From assembly GCF_020742345.1 (NCBI RefSeq), contig NZ_DYXC01000137.1, forward strand, positions 1-25,174: a stretch of DNA of 25,174 nucleotides. Direction: 5' to 3'. Source of the stretch: Enteractinococcus helveticum (GTDB lineage: Bacteria; Actinomycetota; Actinomycetes; Actinomycetales; Micrococcaceae). Of the stretch, positions 15,696-23,120 are shown piece after piece. The notes beneath the pieces are model-generated. The model had not been told where the DNA came from. It saw only the letters and a program-made list of their open reading frames with translations, and searched no databases. A program made the translations under genes and the position numbers. The stretch's first letter is position 1. Each line of letters opens with the position of its first letter.

Positions 15696-16739
15696 TTAGT
15701 CTTCGATATTAATACGCTCGTCAAGCTCGCGTTGAATGACTTTTAAGATCTCATCAGAGTTAGCTTCGAAGATTAATCCATGACCATTTCCGTCGATACC
15801 ATGCTCTGGCAGATGTAACCAGGCGGCATCGGCGCCAGCGGTGTTGAGGAACTCCACTACTTCTTCGGCAAAACCAGCGAAGGCTGAGGCCCCACCTGTG
15901 ACGAGAGAGATCGGAAGATCTTTCAGTGCGGGTATGATCAGCTCAGCTGGACTCGCATTCTTGACCTCTTCCGCCGAAGTGAATCCAGCTTCATAGCCGA
16001 TGGGTGCCGCTGTCAATCCCCAATCTAATTGACCGATGCCAGGAAAGCCGCCGAAAGCTGGTCCAATAGGCTCGATTGCAATAATACCCTTGACCAATTC
16101 AGGCCGGGCATCAGCAGTCAACCACCCGGCAGGCCCACCAGCCGAGTGAGTAAATAATACAGCAGGCCCGATCCGATCCAAGAGTCGCGCTAGACGGTCT
16201 GCATCCATGCGTTGGGACTCAGCGAGGTCATGAGGTAGGGGCCCCATGGCAGCGACGAGTTGATCTACCTCTGGCTCACCAATAGAGCGAGAGAAGGTCC
16301 ATTGAGTCTGTTGCTCCCGTGCTTCATCTGGGAAGAAGAGCCCGTTAGCTGCCTCATATGGGAATGGTCCGCCCATTTCCCCGACAACATTAGGGTGGTA
16401 TGGGGAGCGTCCATGACCAGGGCGATCTACGACATAGACCACATACCCGGCTTCGACAAGGCGGGTCGCCCACCCGGGCCGGCCATCTGGTGTGGTCTGC
16501 CAGTCTGTTCCTTGGCCCCCTCCACCGTGAACTAAAACGATAGGATATGGGAAGCGGACCGTTTCCGGAGCTTCCCATGAGGCAAATAACGGAGCACGCT
16601 GCACTGTGCCATTTGGCGTTTCGACTATCTCCCCTGGTATCCAGAGATTCCCTCGACGTGAGGTTACGAGAGGAACCTCCGCTTCATGGGGTGCGGTTGA
16701 CGTCGCTGTGCCGGCGGTCTGGTTTTGCGCATTATTCAT
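15696..16739 (-). CDS. Alpha/beta hydrolase, putative esterase
   Basis: A 347-residue alpha/beta hydrolase without signal peptide. The oxyanion-hole motif is HGGGGQG (from H71), followed by VVDRPGHGRS (103-112). The nucleophile elbow is THSAGG with Ser199, and the catalytic His lies in EHGIDGNGHG (H313 or H320). A Glu at 223 (IEPIG), 24 residues after the Ser, could be the acid, as in the esterase 713-like group, where Glu replaces the usual Asp. AGGAG at 16746-16750 (minus strand) precedes the ATG. It is transcribed divergently from the catabolic operon across a 290-bp control region and converges on the AraC regulator. A role in cleaving the ester made by the neighbouring Baeyer-Villiger-like enzyme is attractive but inferred; lactonase or C-C hydrolase activity is possible. 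Confidence 0.8.
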   Translation of the reverse strand: MNNAQNQTAGTATSTAPHEAEVPLVTSRRGNLWIPGEIVETPNGTVQRAPLFASWEAPETVRFPYPIVLVHGGGGQGTDWQTTPDGRPGWATRLVEAGYVVYVVDRPGHGRSPYHPNVVGEMGGPFPYEAANGLFFPDEAREQQTQWTFSRSIGEPEVDQLVAAMGPLPHDLAESQRMDADRLARLLDRIGPAVLFTHSAGGPAGWLTADARPELVKGIIAIEPIGPAFGGFPGIGQLDWGLTAAPIGYEAGFTSAEEVKNASPAELIIPALKDLPISLVTGGASAFAGFAEEVVEFLNTAGADAAWLHLPEHGIDGNGHGLIFEANSDEILKVIQRELDERINIED

Positions 16740-16807
16740 ACTTTGCTCCTAAGTCGGTTGTATTCATAGTGTCGCAGATCACTTAGAGATCGGTGGGGAG
16801 TGTCCGG

Positions 16808-16821
16808 AAAAGTCAAAAGTC
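16808..16821. repeat. Tandem heptamer in divergent control region
   Basis: AAAAGTC is repeated twice without gap (16808-16814 and 16815-16821) upstream of both divergent promoters. It could be part of a regulator site, since AraC-family proteins often bind direct repeats, but it is short and may be chance. Confidence 0.25.
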
Positions 16822-16967
16822 ATGGCAGGTATTGGTAAATAGTTGGCGCATATATCGAACCCCATGTTCTGAGAACCCCTCAATAAACCCTTCATGACAA
16901 GCTGTTTTACTGAGCCATCGTCGCTAAGTTCGCAGATTCAGTGGCGTACGTCATTCTTGAATGAGAC

Positions 16968-16996
16968 TTGCTTCACATGTGGCCCGCTCTTACATT
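16968..16996 (+). promoter_or_regulatory. Predicted promoter of the hydroxyquinol operon
   Basis: TTGCTT (16968-16973) and TACATT (16991-16996) are separated by exactly 17 bp; the spacer contains the palindrome CACATGTG. The start codon is at 17030 with AAAGGAG at 17018-17024. Confidence 0.5.
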
Positions 16997-17016
16997 GAGG
17001 ATCAATATTGAACCTC
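16997..17016. promoter_or_regulatory. 20-bp palindrome just after the -10, candidate operator
   Basis: GAGG-A-TCAATATTGA-A-CCTC is a palindrome with only the A/A pair mismatched. It begins directly after the predicted -10 and covers the expected transcription start, a classic place for a repressor site. It ends one base before the ribosome binding site. Confidence 0.55.
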
Positions 17017-17029
17017 TAAAGGAGTCAAA

Positions 17030-18862
17030 ATGTCCGTAACTGCTGTTTCAGAAATTACTGCCCTGCTTCAGAAACTCGACAGCGCTCTGTCAAATAACGA
17101 TATCGACGCTGCCATGGAACTTTTTCACGAAGATTCTTACTGGCGCGATTTTGTATCGTTCACCTGGAACTTGATCACCCTTGAAGGACGAGATGAAATT
17201 CGCGACATGTTGGAAGCACGCCTTGCTGATGTCCGTCCGGTGAACTGGGAGATCGATGAGGAACATCTAGCCCAGCAGGATGGTCCTGTATCACAGGGCT
17301 TCATTCGTTTTGAGACGCAGCAGGCTCATGGCTATGGGTACATACGGGTCCGAGATGGTCGTATCTTCACCATTCTCACCACCATGCAAGACCTCAAAGG
17401 CCATGAAGAACAGGGCCGTATCGAACGGCCATTTGGTCTCGTGGAAGGTATCGACGCTATCGCGGCCCCAACTTGGGGCGAACGCCGTGAACAAGAGCTC
17501 GCGGAAATCGGGGTGACGAAGCAGCCATACGTGTTAATCGTTGGTGGGGGACACTCGGGCATTATCTTAGGCGCAAGACTGCGCATGCTCGGTGTACCAG
17601 CTCTCATCGTCGAAACCAACGAACGTCCTGGTGACAACTGGCGCAAGCGCTACCGTACATTGCAATTGCACAACCCAGTGTATGAAAACCACCTGCCGTA
17701 TCTCCCGTTCCCAGACAACTGGCCAATCTATATGAGCAAAGATAAGTTCGCCGATTGGCTTGAGTCTTATACCAAGATGATGGAACTCAACTACTGGGGT
17801 TCCAGTGAGGTACAAAGCGCGACCTACGACGAAGCTACTGGTACCTGGGAGGTTCGCGTCAACCGTGATGGCGAAGAAGTTATCGTACGTCCGAACCACA
17901 TGGTGATGGCGACGGGATCTCACGCGCGACTCCAAATGCCGGAACTACCCGGCCAAGATGTCTTCCAGGGGGTGCAGCAGCACTCCTCGCAGCACAAGGG
18001 GCCGGAAGAAATGCAAGGAAAGAAGGTCGTCGTGGTGGGAGCTGGCACCTCAGCCCACGACATCTGTGCAGCGCTGGCAGCACACGATGTTGATGTCACG
18101 ATGATCCAGCGTACGCCAACCTATGTCGTGAAGCCACGCACCTTCAACAAGTACACGCTTGGCCCGCTCTACTCAGAGGAAGCTCTAGAGAACGGTATCG
18201 ATCACGAGAAAGGTGACATCCTTTCTGCTTCAGTACCATTCCAGCTGTTCTTTGACATCCAGAAGATGGGAATCGAACAGATCAAAAAAGTCGATGCTGA
18301 CTTCTATGAACAACTGGCTGCCACCGGTTTCATGCTTGATTTCGGACCGCGCGATTCGGGATTGTTTGGCCGTGCGTTGACCGGTGTCAACAACTACTAC
18401 ATCGACGTAGGCGCATCGCAGATGATCATCGACGGAAAGATCAAGGTCGCCAGCGGCTCAGGAGTAGAGCGTCTGACCGAGAACTCGGTGATCCTTGAGG
18501 ATGGCCGAGAACTGTCAGCCGATGCAGTCATTTACGCCACCGGTTTCCAAGATATGTACGGCACGATGGCGGAACTGATCTCGCAGGACGTAGCCGACAA
18601 AGTCGGAAGAGTATGGGGCATTGGTTCCGGCGAATCGGCTTCAGATCCAGGCCCATGGGAAGGTGAGATCCGCAACATGTGGAAACCAGTTCCTCAAAAG
18701 GGCCTGTGGTTCCACGGCAGCTTGATCGCACATGCTCGCTCATTCTCGCGGTACCTTGCGCTGCAGCTGAAAGCTCGTCATGAAGGGATTCCAACCCCTG
18801 TGTATCGTTTGGGTAACCGGTCGGCTTACGAGCAAGAGGCATCGACCGTAGTAGCTGGTTAG
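17030..18862 (+). CDS. SnoaL-like domain fused to a flavin-containing (Baeyer-Villiger-like) monooxygenase
   Basis: The 610-residue protein has two parts. Residues 5-130 look like a SnoaL/NTF2-like domain (AMELFHEDSYWRDFVSFTW, GYGYIRVRDGRIFTI). The rest is an FMO-type flavoprotein: FAD-binding GGGHSG at 172-177, GDNWRKRYRTLQLHNP (arginine after the FAD loop), and the NADPH-binding VVGAGTSAHD with glycines at 337-339. A fingerprint-like FQGVQQHSSQH starting at F312 matches the FxGxxxH core of FMO and Baeyer-Villiger enzymes, and the FMO motif YATGFQD occurs late. It would insert oxygen into a ketone or a soft nucleophile using NADPH and O2. It is first in the operon, with AAAGGAG and ATG 17030, and 37 bp before the aromatic hydroxylase. 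Substrate is unknown. Confidence 0.83.
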   Translation: MSVTAVSEITALLQKLDSALSNNDIDAAMELFHEDSYWRDFVSFTWNLITLEGRDEIRDMLEARLADVRPVNWEIDEEHLAQQDGPVSQGFIRFETQQAHGYGYIRVRDGRIFTILTTMQDLKGHEEQGRIERPFGLVEGIDAIAAPTWGERREQELAEIGVTKQPYVLIVGGGHSGIILGARLRMLGVPALIVETNERPGDNWRKRYRTLQLHNPVYENHLPYLPFPDNWPIYMSKDKFADWLESYTKMMELNYWGSSEVQSATYDEATGTWEVRVNRDGEEVIVRPNHMVMATGSHARLQMPELPGQDVFQGVQQHSSQHKGPEEMQGKKVVVVGAGTSAHDICAALAAHDVDVTMIQRTPTYVVKPRTFNKYTLGPLYSEEALENGIDHEKGDILSASVPFQLFFDIQKMGIEQIKKVDADFYEQLAATGFMLDFGPRDSGLFGRALTGVNNYYIDVGASQMIIDGKIKVASGSGVERLTENSVILEDGRELSADAVIYATGFQDMYGTMAELISQDVADKVGRVWGIGSGESASDPGPWEGEIRNMWKPVPQKGLWFHGSLIAHARSFSRYLALQLKARHEGIPTPVYRLGNRSAYEQEASTVVAG

Positions 18863-18899
18863 TCATTATTCGGGAAGCTAAGAAACGAGAAAAGGTAAC

Positions 18900-20714
18900 A
18901 TGGTCACGTTCGATGATGGCATCCGTGAAACCGAAACACCGGACACCGATGTAGTAGAAACTGATGTACTGGTTGTGGGGTCGGGGCCTGCCGGCTCCTC
19001 AGCAGCGCTGTTTTTGTCCACCCTGGGTATTCCAAACATTATGATCACGAAGTATCGGTGGACTGCGAATACCCCACGTGCGCATATCACGAACCAGCGT
19101 ACGATGGAGATTTTTCGAGACGTTGGGATAGAAGATCAAGTCCTCGCCGAAGCCACTCCGCATGAAATGATCGGCGATACTGTTTTCTGCACTTCGCTAG
19201 CCGGTGAGGAGATTGGGCGCATCCTGACATGGGGAACCCATCCTGCTCGGCATGCGGATTATGAGCTGGCGTCACCGTCTTTGAACTGCGACATCCCGCA
19301 GACGTACTTGGAACCGATCATGGTCAAAAATGCGACCATGAGAGGCACCCAGACGCAGTTCTCGACGGAGTATCTCTCTCATACGCAGGATGACGACGGC
19401 GTTTCCGTCCGCGTACTAAACCGCCTCACAGGTCGTGAGTACACCATTCGGGCGAAGTATCTCATCGGTGCAGATGGGGCTCGATCGAAAGTCGCCGCCG
19501 ATATTGAGCTTCCAATGGAAGGTCAAATGGATATCGCCGGATCGATGAATATCACCTTTAAAGCAGATCTTGCAAAATTGGTGGATCATCGCCCGTCAGT
19601 TTTGTACTGGGTCGTCCAACCAGGCTCCAACATTGGGGGAATTGGCGCCGGTCTGGTGCGTATGGTCCGTCCATGGAACGAATGGCTCATCACTTGGGGC
19701 TTCGATATCAGTCAAGGAGTGCCAGAATTCACCGAAGACGATGCGCTCAAGGTAGTGCGAAACCTCATTGGTTCAGAGGATCTTGAGGTCGAGCTGACTG
19801 GGGTCTCCCTGTGGGGTAACAACGAGCAGTACGCAACGACCTTGCAATCTGGTCGTGTGTTCTGTGCGGGCGATGCGATCCATAAGCATCCGCCGAGCAA
19901 CGGGCTCGGGTCGAATACCTCGATCCAAGATTCGTATAACCTCGCCTGGAAACTAGCTGCAGTCCTGAAAGGGCAAGCCGGCACGGACCTCCTAGATACT
20001 TATACGGTGGAACGCGCGCCGGTCGCAAAACAGATCGTAACCAGAGCAAACCAATCAGCTCGTGAATTCGGTGCCCTCTTTGAAGCACTAGGTATCGCAC
20101 CTGATCAGACTCCCGAGGAAATGTACGCTGCTATCGAGTCGCGTAAGGACAATACCGCGGAGGGCGCAAAGAAGCGTGCTGCTGTGCGGGAAGCCATGGA
20201 GCTCAAGAATTATGAGTTCAACGCGCACGGTGTAGAAATGGGACAGTTCTATGTCTCGGGCGCCATCAAATCTGATGGGTCGCCCCAACCTGTATCGAGC
20301 AAAGACCCAGAGCTGTACTACGAACCGTCGACTGTTCCTGGAGCTCGTCTACCGCACGTGTGGGTGGGCAATGCTCGAGAAAAATTCTCAACGCATGATC
20401 TTGCTGATTACACACAGTTCACCTTATTTACCGGCATTACCGGCCAAGGGTGGATCGAAGCGGCGGAGGCTATCTCCGAGAACCTGAATATCCCCATCAA
20501 AGTGGTCGTCATCGGACCGGGTCAAGAATACACCGACCTTTACTTTGATTGGGAGCGTATTCGCGGGGTTCAAGAAGACGGTGCTGTCCTCGTCCGCCCC
20601 GATAAACACGTTGGCTGGCGCGTCCAGAATACGCCAGAGAACCCGGCAGATAGCCTGAAAACGGCCCTGTCTTCAATGATGAGCACAACTATTCCGGCAA
20701 CCGTCGCGAGCTAA
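18900..20714 (+). CDS. PheA/TfdB-type FAD-dependent aromatic hydroxylase
   Basis: A 604-residue single-component flavin hydroxylase. The FAD motif is GSGPAG at residues 27-32; TPRAHITNQRTMEIFRDVGIE is strongly characteristic of the TfdB (2,4-dichlorophenol 6-monooxygenase) branch, and DYELASPSLNCDIPQTYLEP extends that match. A GADGARS motif begins at G190, and AGDAIHKHPPSNGLGSNTSIQD (D325) is the second FAD-binding motif. The C-terminal third is the thioredoxin-like domain of phenol hydroxylases. The enzyme hydroxylates a phenol ortho to the OH using NAD(P)H. Next to maleylacetate reductase and hydroxyquinol dioxygenase genes, the likely substrate is resorcinol or a close relative giving hydroxyquinol. 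ATG 18900 follows GAAAAGG; the next gene begins 8 bp after the stop. Confidence 0.9.
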   Translation: MVTFDDGIRETETPDTDVVETDVLVVGSGPAGSSAALFLSTLGIPNIMITKYRWTANTPRAHITNQRTMEIFRDVGIEDQVLAEATPHEMIGDTVFCTSLAGEEIGRILTWGTHPARHADYELASPSLNCDIPQTYLEPIMVKNATMRGTQTQFSTEYLSHTQDDDGVSVRVLNRLTGREYTIRAKYLIGADGARSKVAADIELPMEGQMDIAGSMNITFKADLAKLVDHRPSVLYWVVQPGSNIGGIGAGLVRMVRPWNEWLITWGFDISQGVPEFTEDDALKVVRNLIGSEDLEVELTGVSLWGNNEQYATTLQSGRVFCAGDAIHKHPPSNGLGSNTSIQDSYNLAWKLAAVLKGQAGTDLLDTYTVERAPVAKQIVTRANQSAREFGALFEALGIAPDQTPEEMYAAIESRKDNTAEGAKKRAAVREAMELKNYEFNAHGVEMGQFYVSGAIKSDGSPQPVSSKDPELYYEPSTVPGARLPHVWVGNAREKFSTHDLADYTQFTLFTGITGQGWIEAAEAISENLNIPIKVVVIGPGQEYTDLYFDWERIRGVQEDGAVLVRPDKHVGWRVQNTPENPADSLKTALSSMMSTTIPATVAS

Positions 20715-20722
20715 GGAATCAT

Positions 20723-21811
20723 ATGGCACTAGAATTTTCACACACTACACTTGGGCAACGCGTTCTTTTCGGGGCCGGACAGGCTGCGAAACACCTCGCA
20801 GAAGAAATTGAGCGCCTAGAAGCACAGCGTGTCATGGTCATCGCAGCAAGCCCAGAAGCGGGACTTGCGCGTGATGTCACCAAAGAAATCGATGTGGCAC
20901 TTTACTACGACGATGTCGTTATGCATGTGCCGGTAGAAAAGGCCGAAAAGGCTCGTGCACAAGCAGCTGAGGTAAACGCTGACGTCCTGGTGAGCGTTGG
21001 GGGAGGGTCGACTACAGGACTGGCTAAAGCTATTGCCCTAACAACAGGGCTTCCTATTGTCGCGATTCCAACTACCTATGCCGGCTCCGAGGCGACCAAC
21101 GTATGGGGCCTTACTGAAGACGCTCGCAAAACCACTGGTTCAGATGATCGGGTGCTCCCGGTCACGGTCATTTACGACTCTGACCTGACCTTATCTCTAC
21201 CGGTCGAACTATCTGTGGCATCGGGTCTCAACGGTATGGCACACTGCATCGACTCGCTGTGGGCCCCTCGTGCCGATCCCATCAACGCCGCGCTGGCGGC
21301 AGAAGGTATTCGGGCGCTGGCAGAAGGGCTCCCCAAGATCGTTGATGACCCACAAGGAACCGACGGGCGCGACCAAGCCCTGTACGGGGCCTATCTCGCG
21401 GCAGTAGCCTTTGCCTCGGCAGGATCTGGGCTGCACCATAAACTCTGCCACGTTCTCGGTGGCACGTTTGATCTACCGCATGCACAAACGCATGCAACGG
21501 TCTTGCCATACGTCCTGGCATTCAATGCGCCGATGGCTCCCGCCGCAGAAAAACGCATTGCTGCAGCGTTCGGTACGCCGACTGCGCTTGAAGGTTTGCA
21601 GAACTTGCGTGCAAAGCTAGATGCACCGAAAGCCCTCCAAGATTATGGGTTCACCGCTGAAGGTATCCCAGAGGCGGTTGAGATCAGTCTCCCCTCGATC
21701 CCAGCCAACAATCCTCGAAAAGTCACATCAGAGAACCTAACGCGTTTGCTCCAAGCAGCATTGGTCGGGCAAGATCCGGCTGTGCTTCTCCACGAACCGG
21801 TTCGGTCATAG
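20723..21811 (+). CDS. Maleylacetate reductase
   Basis: A 362-residue member of the iron-containing alcohol dehydrogenase superfamily, of maleylacetate reductase length and pattern. The N-terminal domain has the dinucleotide-binding VSVGGGSTTGLAKAIAL (glycines 93-95) and IPTTYAGSEATNVWG. The C-terminal helical domain carries GMAHCIDSLWAP (H174), LHHKLCHVLGG (H238, H239, H243) and LPHAQTHATVLP (H253, H257), the histidine-rich region of the family. It reduces maleylacetate to 3-oxoadipate with NAD(P)H, the step after hydroxyquinol ring cleavage. ATG 20723 lies 8 bp after the hydroxylase stop. The dioxygenase gene follows after 21 bp, so the three genes form one pathway operon. Confidence 0.94.
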   Translation: MALEFSHTTLGQRVLFGAGQAAKHLAEEIERLEAQRVMVIAASPEAGLARDVTKEIDVALYYDDVVMHVPVEKAEKARAQAAEVNADVLVSVGGGSTTGLAKAIALTTGLPIVAIPTTYAGSEATNVWGLTEDARKTTGSDDRVLPVTVIYDSDLTLSLPVELSVASGLNGMAHCIDSLWAPRADPINAALAAEGIRALAEGLPKIVDDPQGTDGRDQALYGAYLAAVAFASAGSGLHHKLCHVLGGTFDLPHAQTHATVLPYVLAFNAPMAPAAEKRIAAAFGTPTALEGLQNLRAKLDAPKALQDYGFTAEGIPEAVEISLPSIPANNPRKVTSENLTRLLQAALVGQDPAVLLHEPVRS

Positions 21812-21832
21812 CAACAAGTGAAGGAAGCTGCC

Positions 21833-22744
21833 ATGCACAATCAAGACACCACCACGAATTCAGCAGTCTCTCAAGGCCAACAAGCAGTCGAGCAGACACT
21901 CACGGATACCGTCCTGGCTTCATTCGACAACTGTGAAAACCCGCGTCTCAAAGAGATCATGCGGTCGCTCGTCACACATCTGCACGCTTTCGTTAGGGAC
22001 GTGCGGCTGACTGAAGAAGAGTGGAACACCGCAATTGAATTTCTCACTGACGTAGGCCACATCACCGACGATAAGCGTCAAGAATTCATATTGCTCTCCG
22101 ACGTCCTTGGCGTTTCAATGCAAACGATCAACGTCAACAATGCGACCTATAAAGATGCCACTGAGGCGACGGTGTTTGGTCCGTTCTTCGTTGAAGATGC
22201 GCCTGAGATTCCAATTGGGGGTGACATTGCTGGAGGAGCTCCGGGACAACCATGCTGGGTTGAAGGAACCGTCAAAGATACCAACGGCAATCCCGTGCCA
22301 AACGCACGAATCGAAGTTTGGGAAGCTGATGACGACGGGTTCTACGATGTGCAATATACTGATGGCCGCGTCTCAGGACGAGCTCACCTGTATTCGGATG
22401 AGAACGGAAATTACAGTTTCTGGGGCTTAACACCGACCCCCTATCCTATTCCTTATGATGGTCCCGTCGGTAAGATGCTCGACGCTACTGGGCGGTCACC
22501 AATGCGCGCTTCGCACCTTCACTTTATGGTGACGGCAGAGAACCTGCGGACTCTGGTCACCCATATTTTTGTTGATGGTGATGAGCTACTACAATCCGAC
22601 ACTGTATTCGGCGTGAAAGACTCCCTGATCAAGAACTTTGAAGAGCAACCGGCTAGCGCACCAACCCCGGATGGTCGCGATTTGGAAGATCAAACTTGGT
22701 CGCGAGTTGAATTCGATATCGTATTGGCCCCGGAAAATGTCTAA
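21833..22744 (+). CDS. Hydroxyquinol 1,2-dioxygenase (intradiol)
   Basis: A 303-residue Fe(III) intradiol dioxygenase. The N-terminal helical linker domain has TEEEWNTAIEFLTDVGHITDD, followed by TVFGPFFVEDAPE and the beta-sandwich catalytic domain. The four iron ligands are visible as Y171, Y204, H228 and H230 (RASHLHF); their spacings (33, 24, 2) match those of known hydroxyquinol 1,2-dioxygenases. It cleaves hydroxyquinol between its vicinal hydroxyls to maleylacetate; a catechol 1,2-dioxygenase is the alternative, but the maleylacetate reductase next door favours hydroxyquinol. I chose ATG 21833 over GTG 21818 because AAGGAAG at 21821-21827 precedes it. It is the last gene of the operon. 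No clear terminator follows. Confidence 0.93.
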   Translation: MHNQDTTTNSAVSQGQQAVEQTLTDTVLASFDNCENPRLKEIMRSLVTHLHAFVRDVRLTEEEWNTAIEFLTDVGHITDDKRQEFILLSDVLGVSMQTINVNNATYKDATEATVFGPFFVEDAPEIPIGGDIAGGAPGQPCWVEGTVKDTNGNPVPNARIEVWEADDDGFYDVQYTDGRVSGRAHLYSDENGNYSFWGLTPTPYPIPYDGPVGKMLDATGRSPMRASHLHFMVTAENLRTLVTHIFVDGDELLQSDTVFGVKDSLIKNFEEQPASAPTPDGRDLEDQTWSRVEFDIVLAPENV

Positions 22745-23120
22745 ATGCATTGCATAAGAGTAGCTCTATTGACCAAGTGCGCAGGTCAGCAGCAGATTTT
22801 TGGCCTCCGGTGCGCGATACCATGCCAATGAATCATGAAAGGTAGGTCGGAGTCCTGTACCCCTGCTTGCCCGTTCTGGCGAGATTCTTCTTTAGAGTAG
22901 GAAGAGGGTGGTGTTGGTTCGGAGCTCATGCTCGGCGCTCGATTTTAACGCAGGCTGTGTCACGGTGTTGTTGTGTTGAACTCGACGTTGTGGGTTATGG
23001 TTCTATTCCTGCGTAGTCGTGCCTGGGGCGAACCGGAACGACACTCCACAAGCGCGGCGAGTAGGGGCAAGATCATTGCTGCTGCTCATGGCTGCGGTGT
23101 GGAGTGTTCTGGGTGTGATT
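22745..23120. other. 376-bp intergenic stretch, no gene recognised
   Basis: Between the dioxygenase stop and the convergent restriction gene I see no convincing reading frame with a ribosome binding site, no tRNA, and no strong terminator with a T-tract. The only structure noted is the separated inverted repeat 23041-23107, listed separately. Both genes end here, so it is probably only termination and spacer DNA. Confidence 0.5.
23041..23107. repeat. 10-bp inverted repeat with 47-bp spacer
   Basis: ACACTCCACA (23041-23050) and TGTGGAGTGT (23098-23107) are perfect reverse complements. The right arm ends 13 bp from the end of the restriction gene. It could be a long-loop transcriptional hairpin or a remnant of a mobile element end; nothing else supports either. 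Confidence 0.4.
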
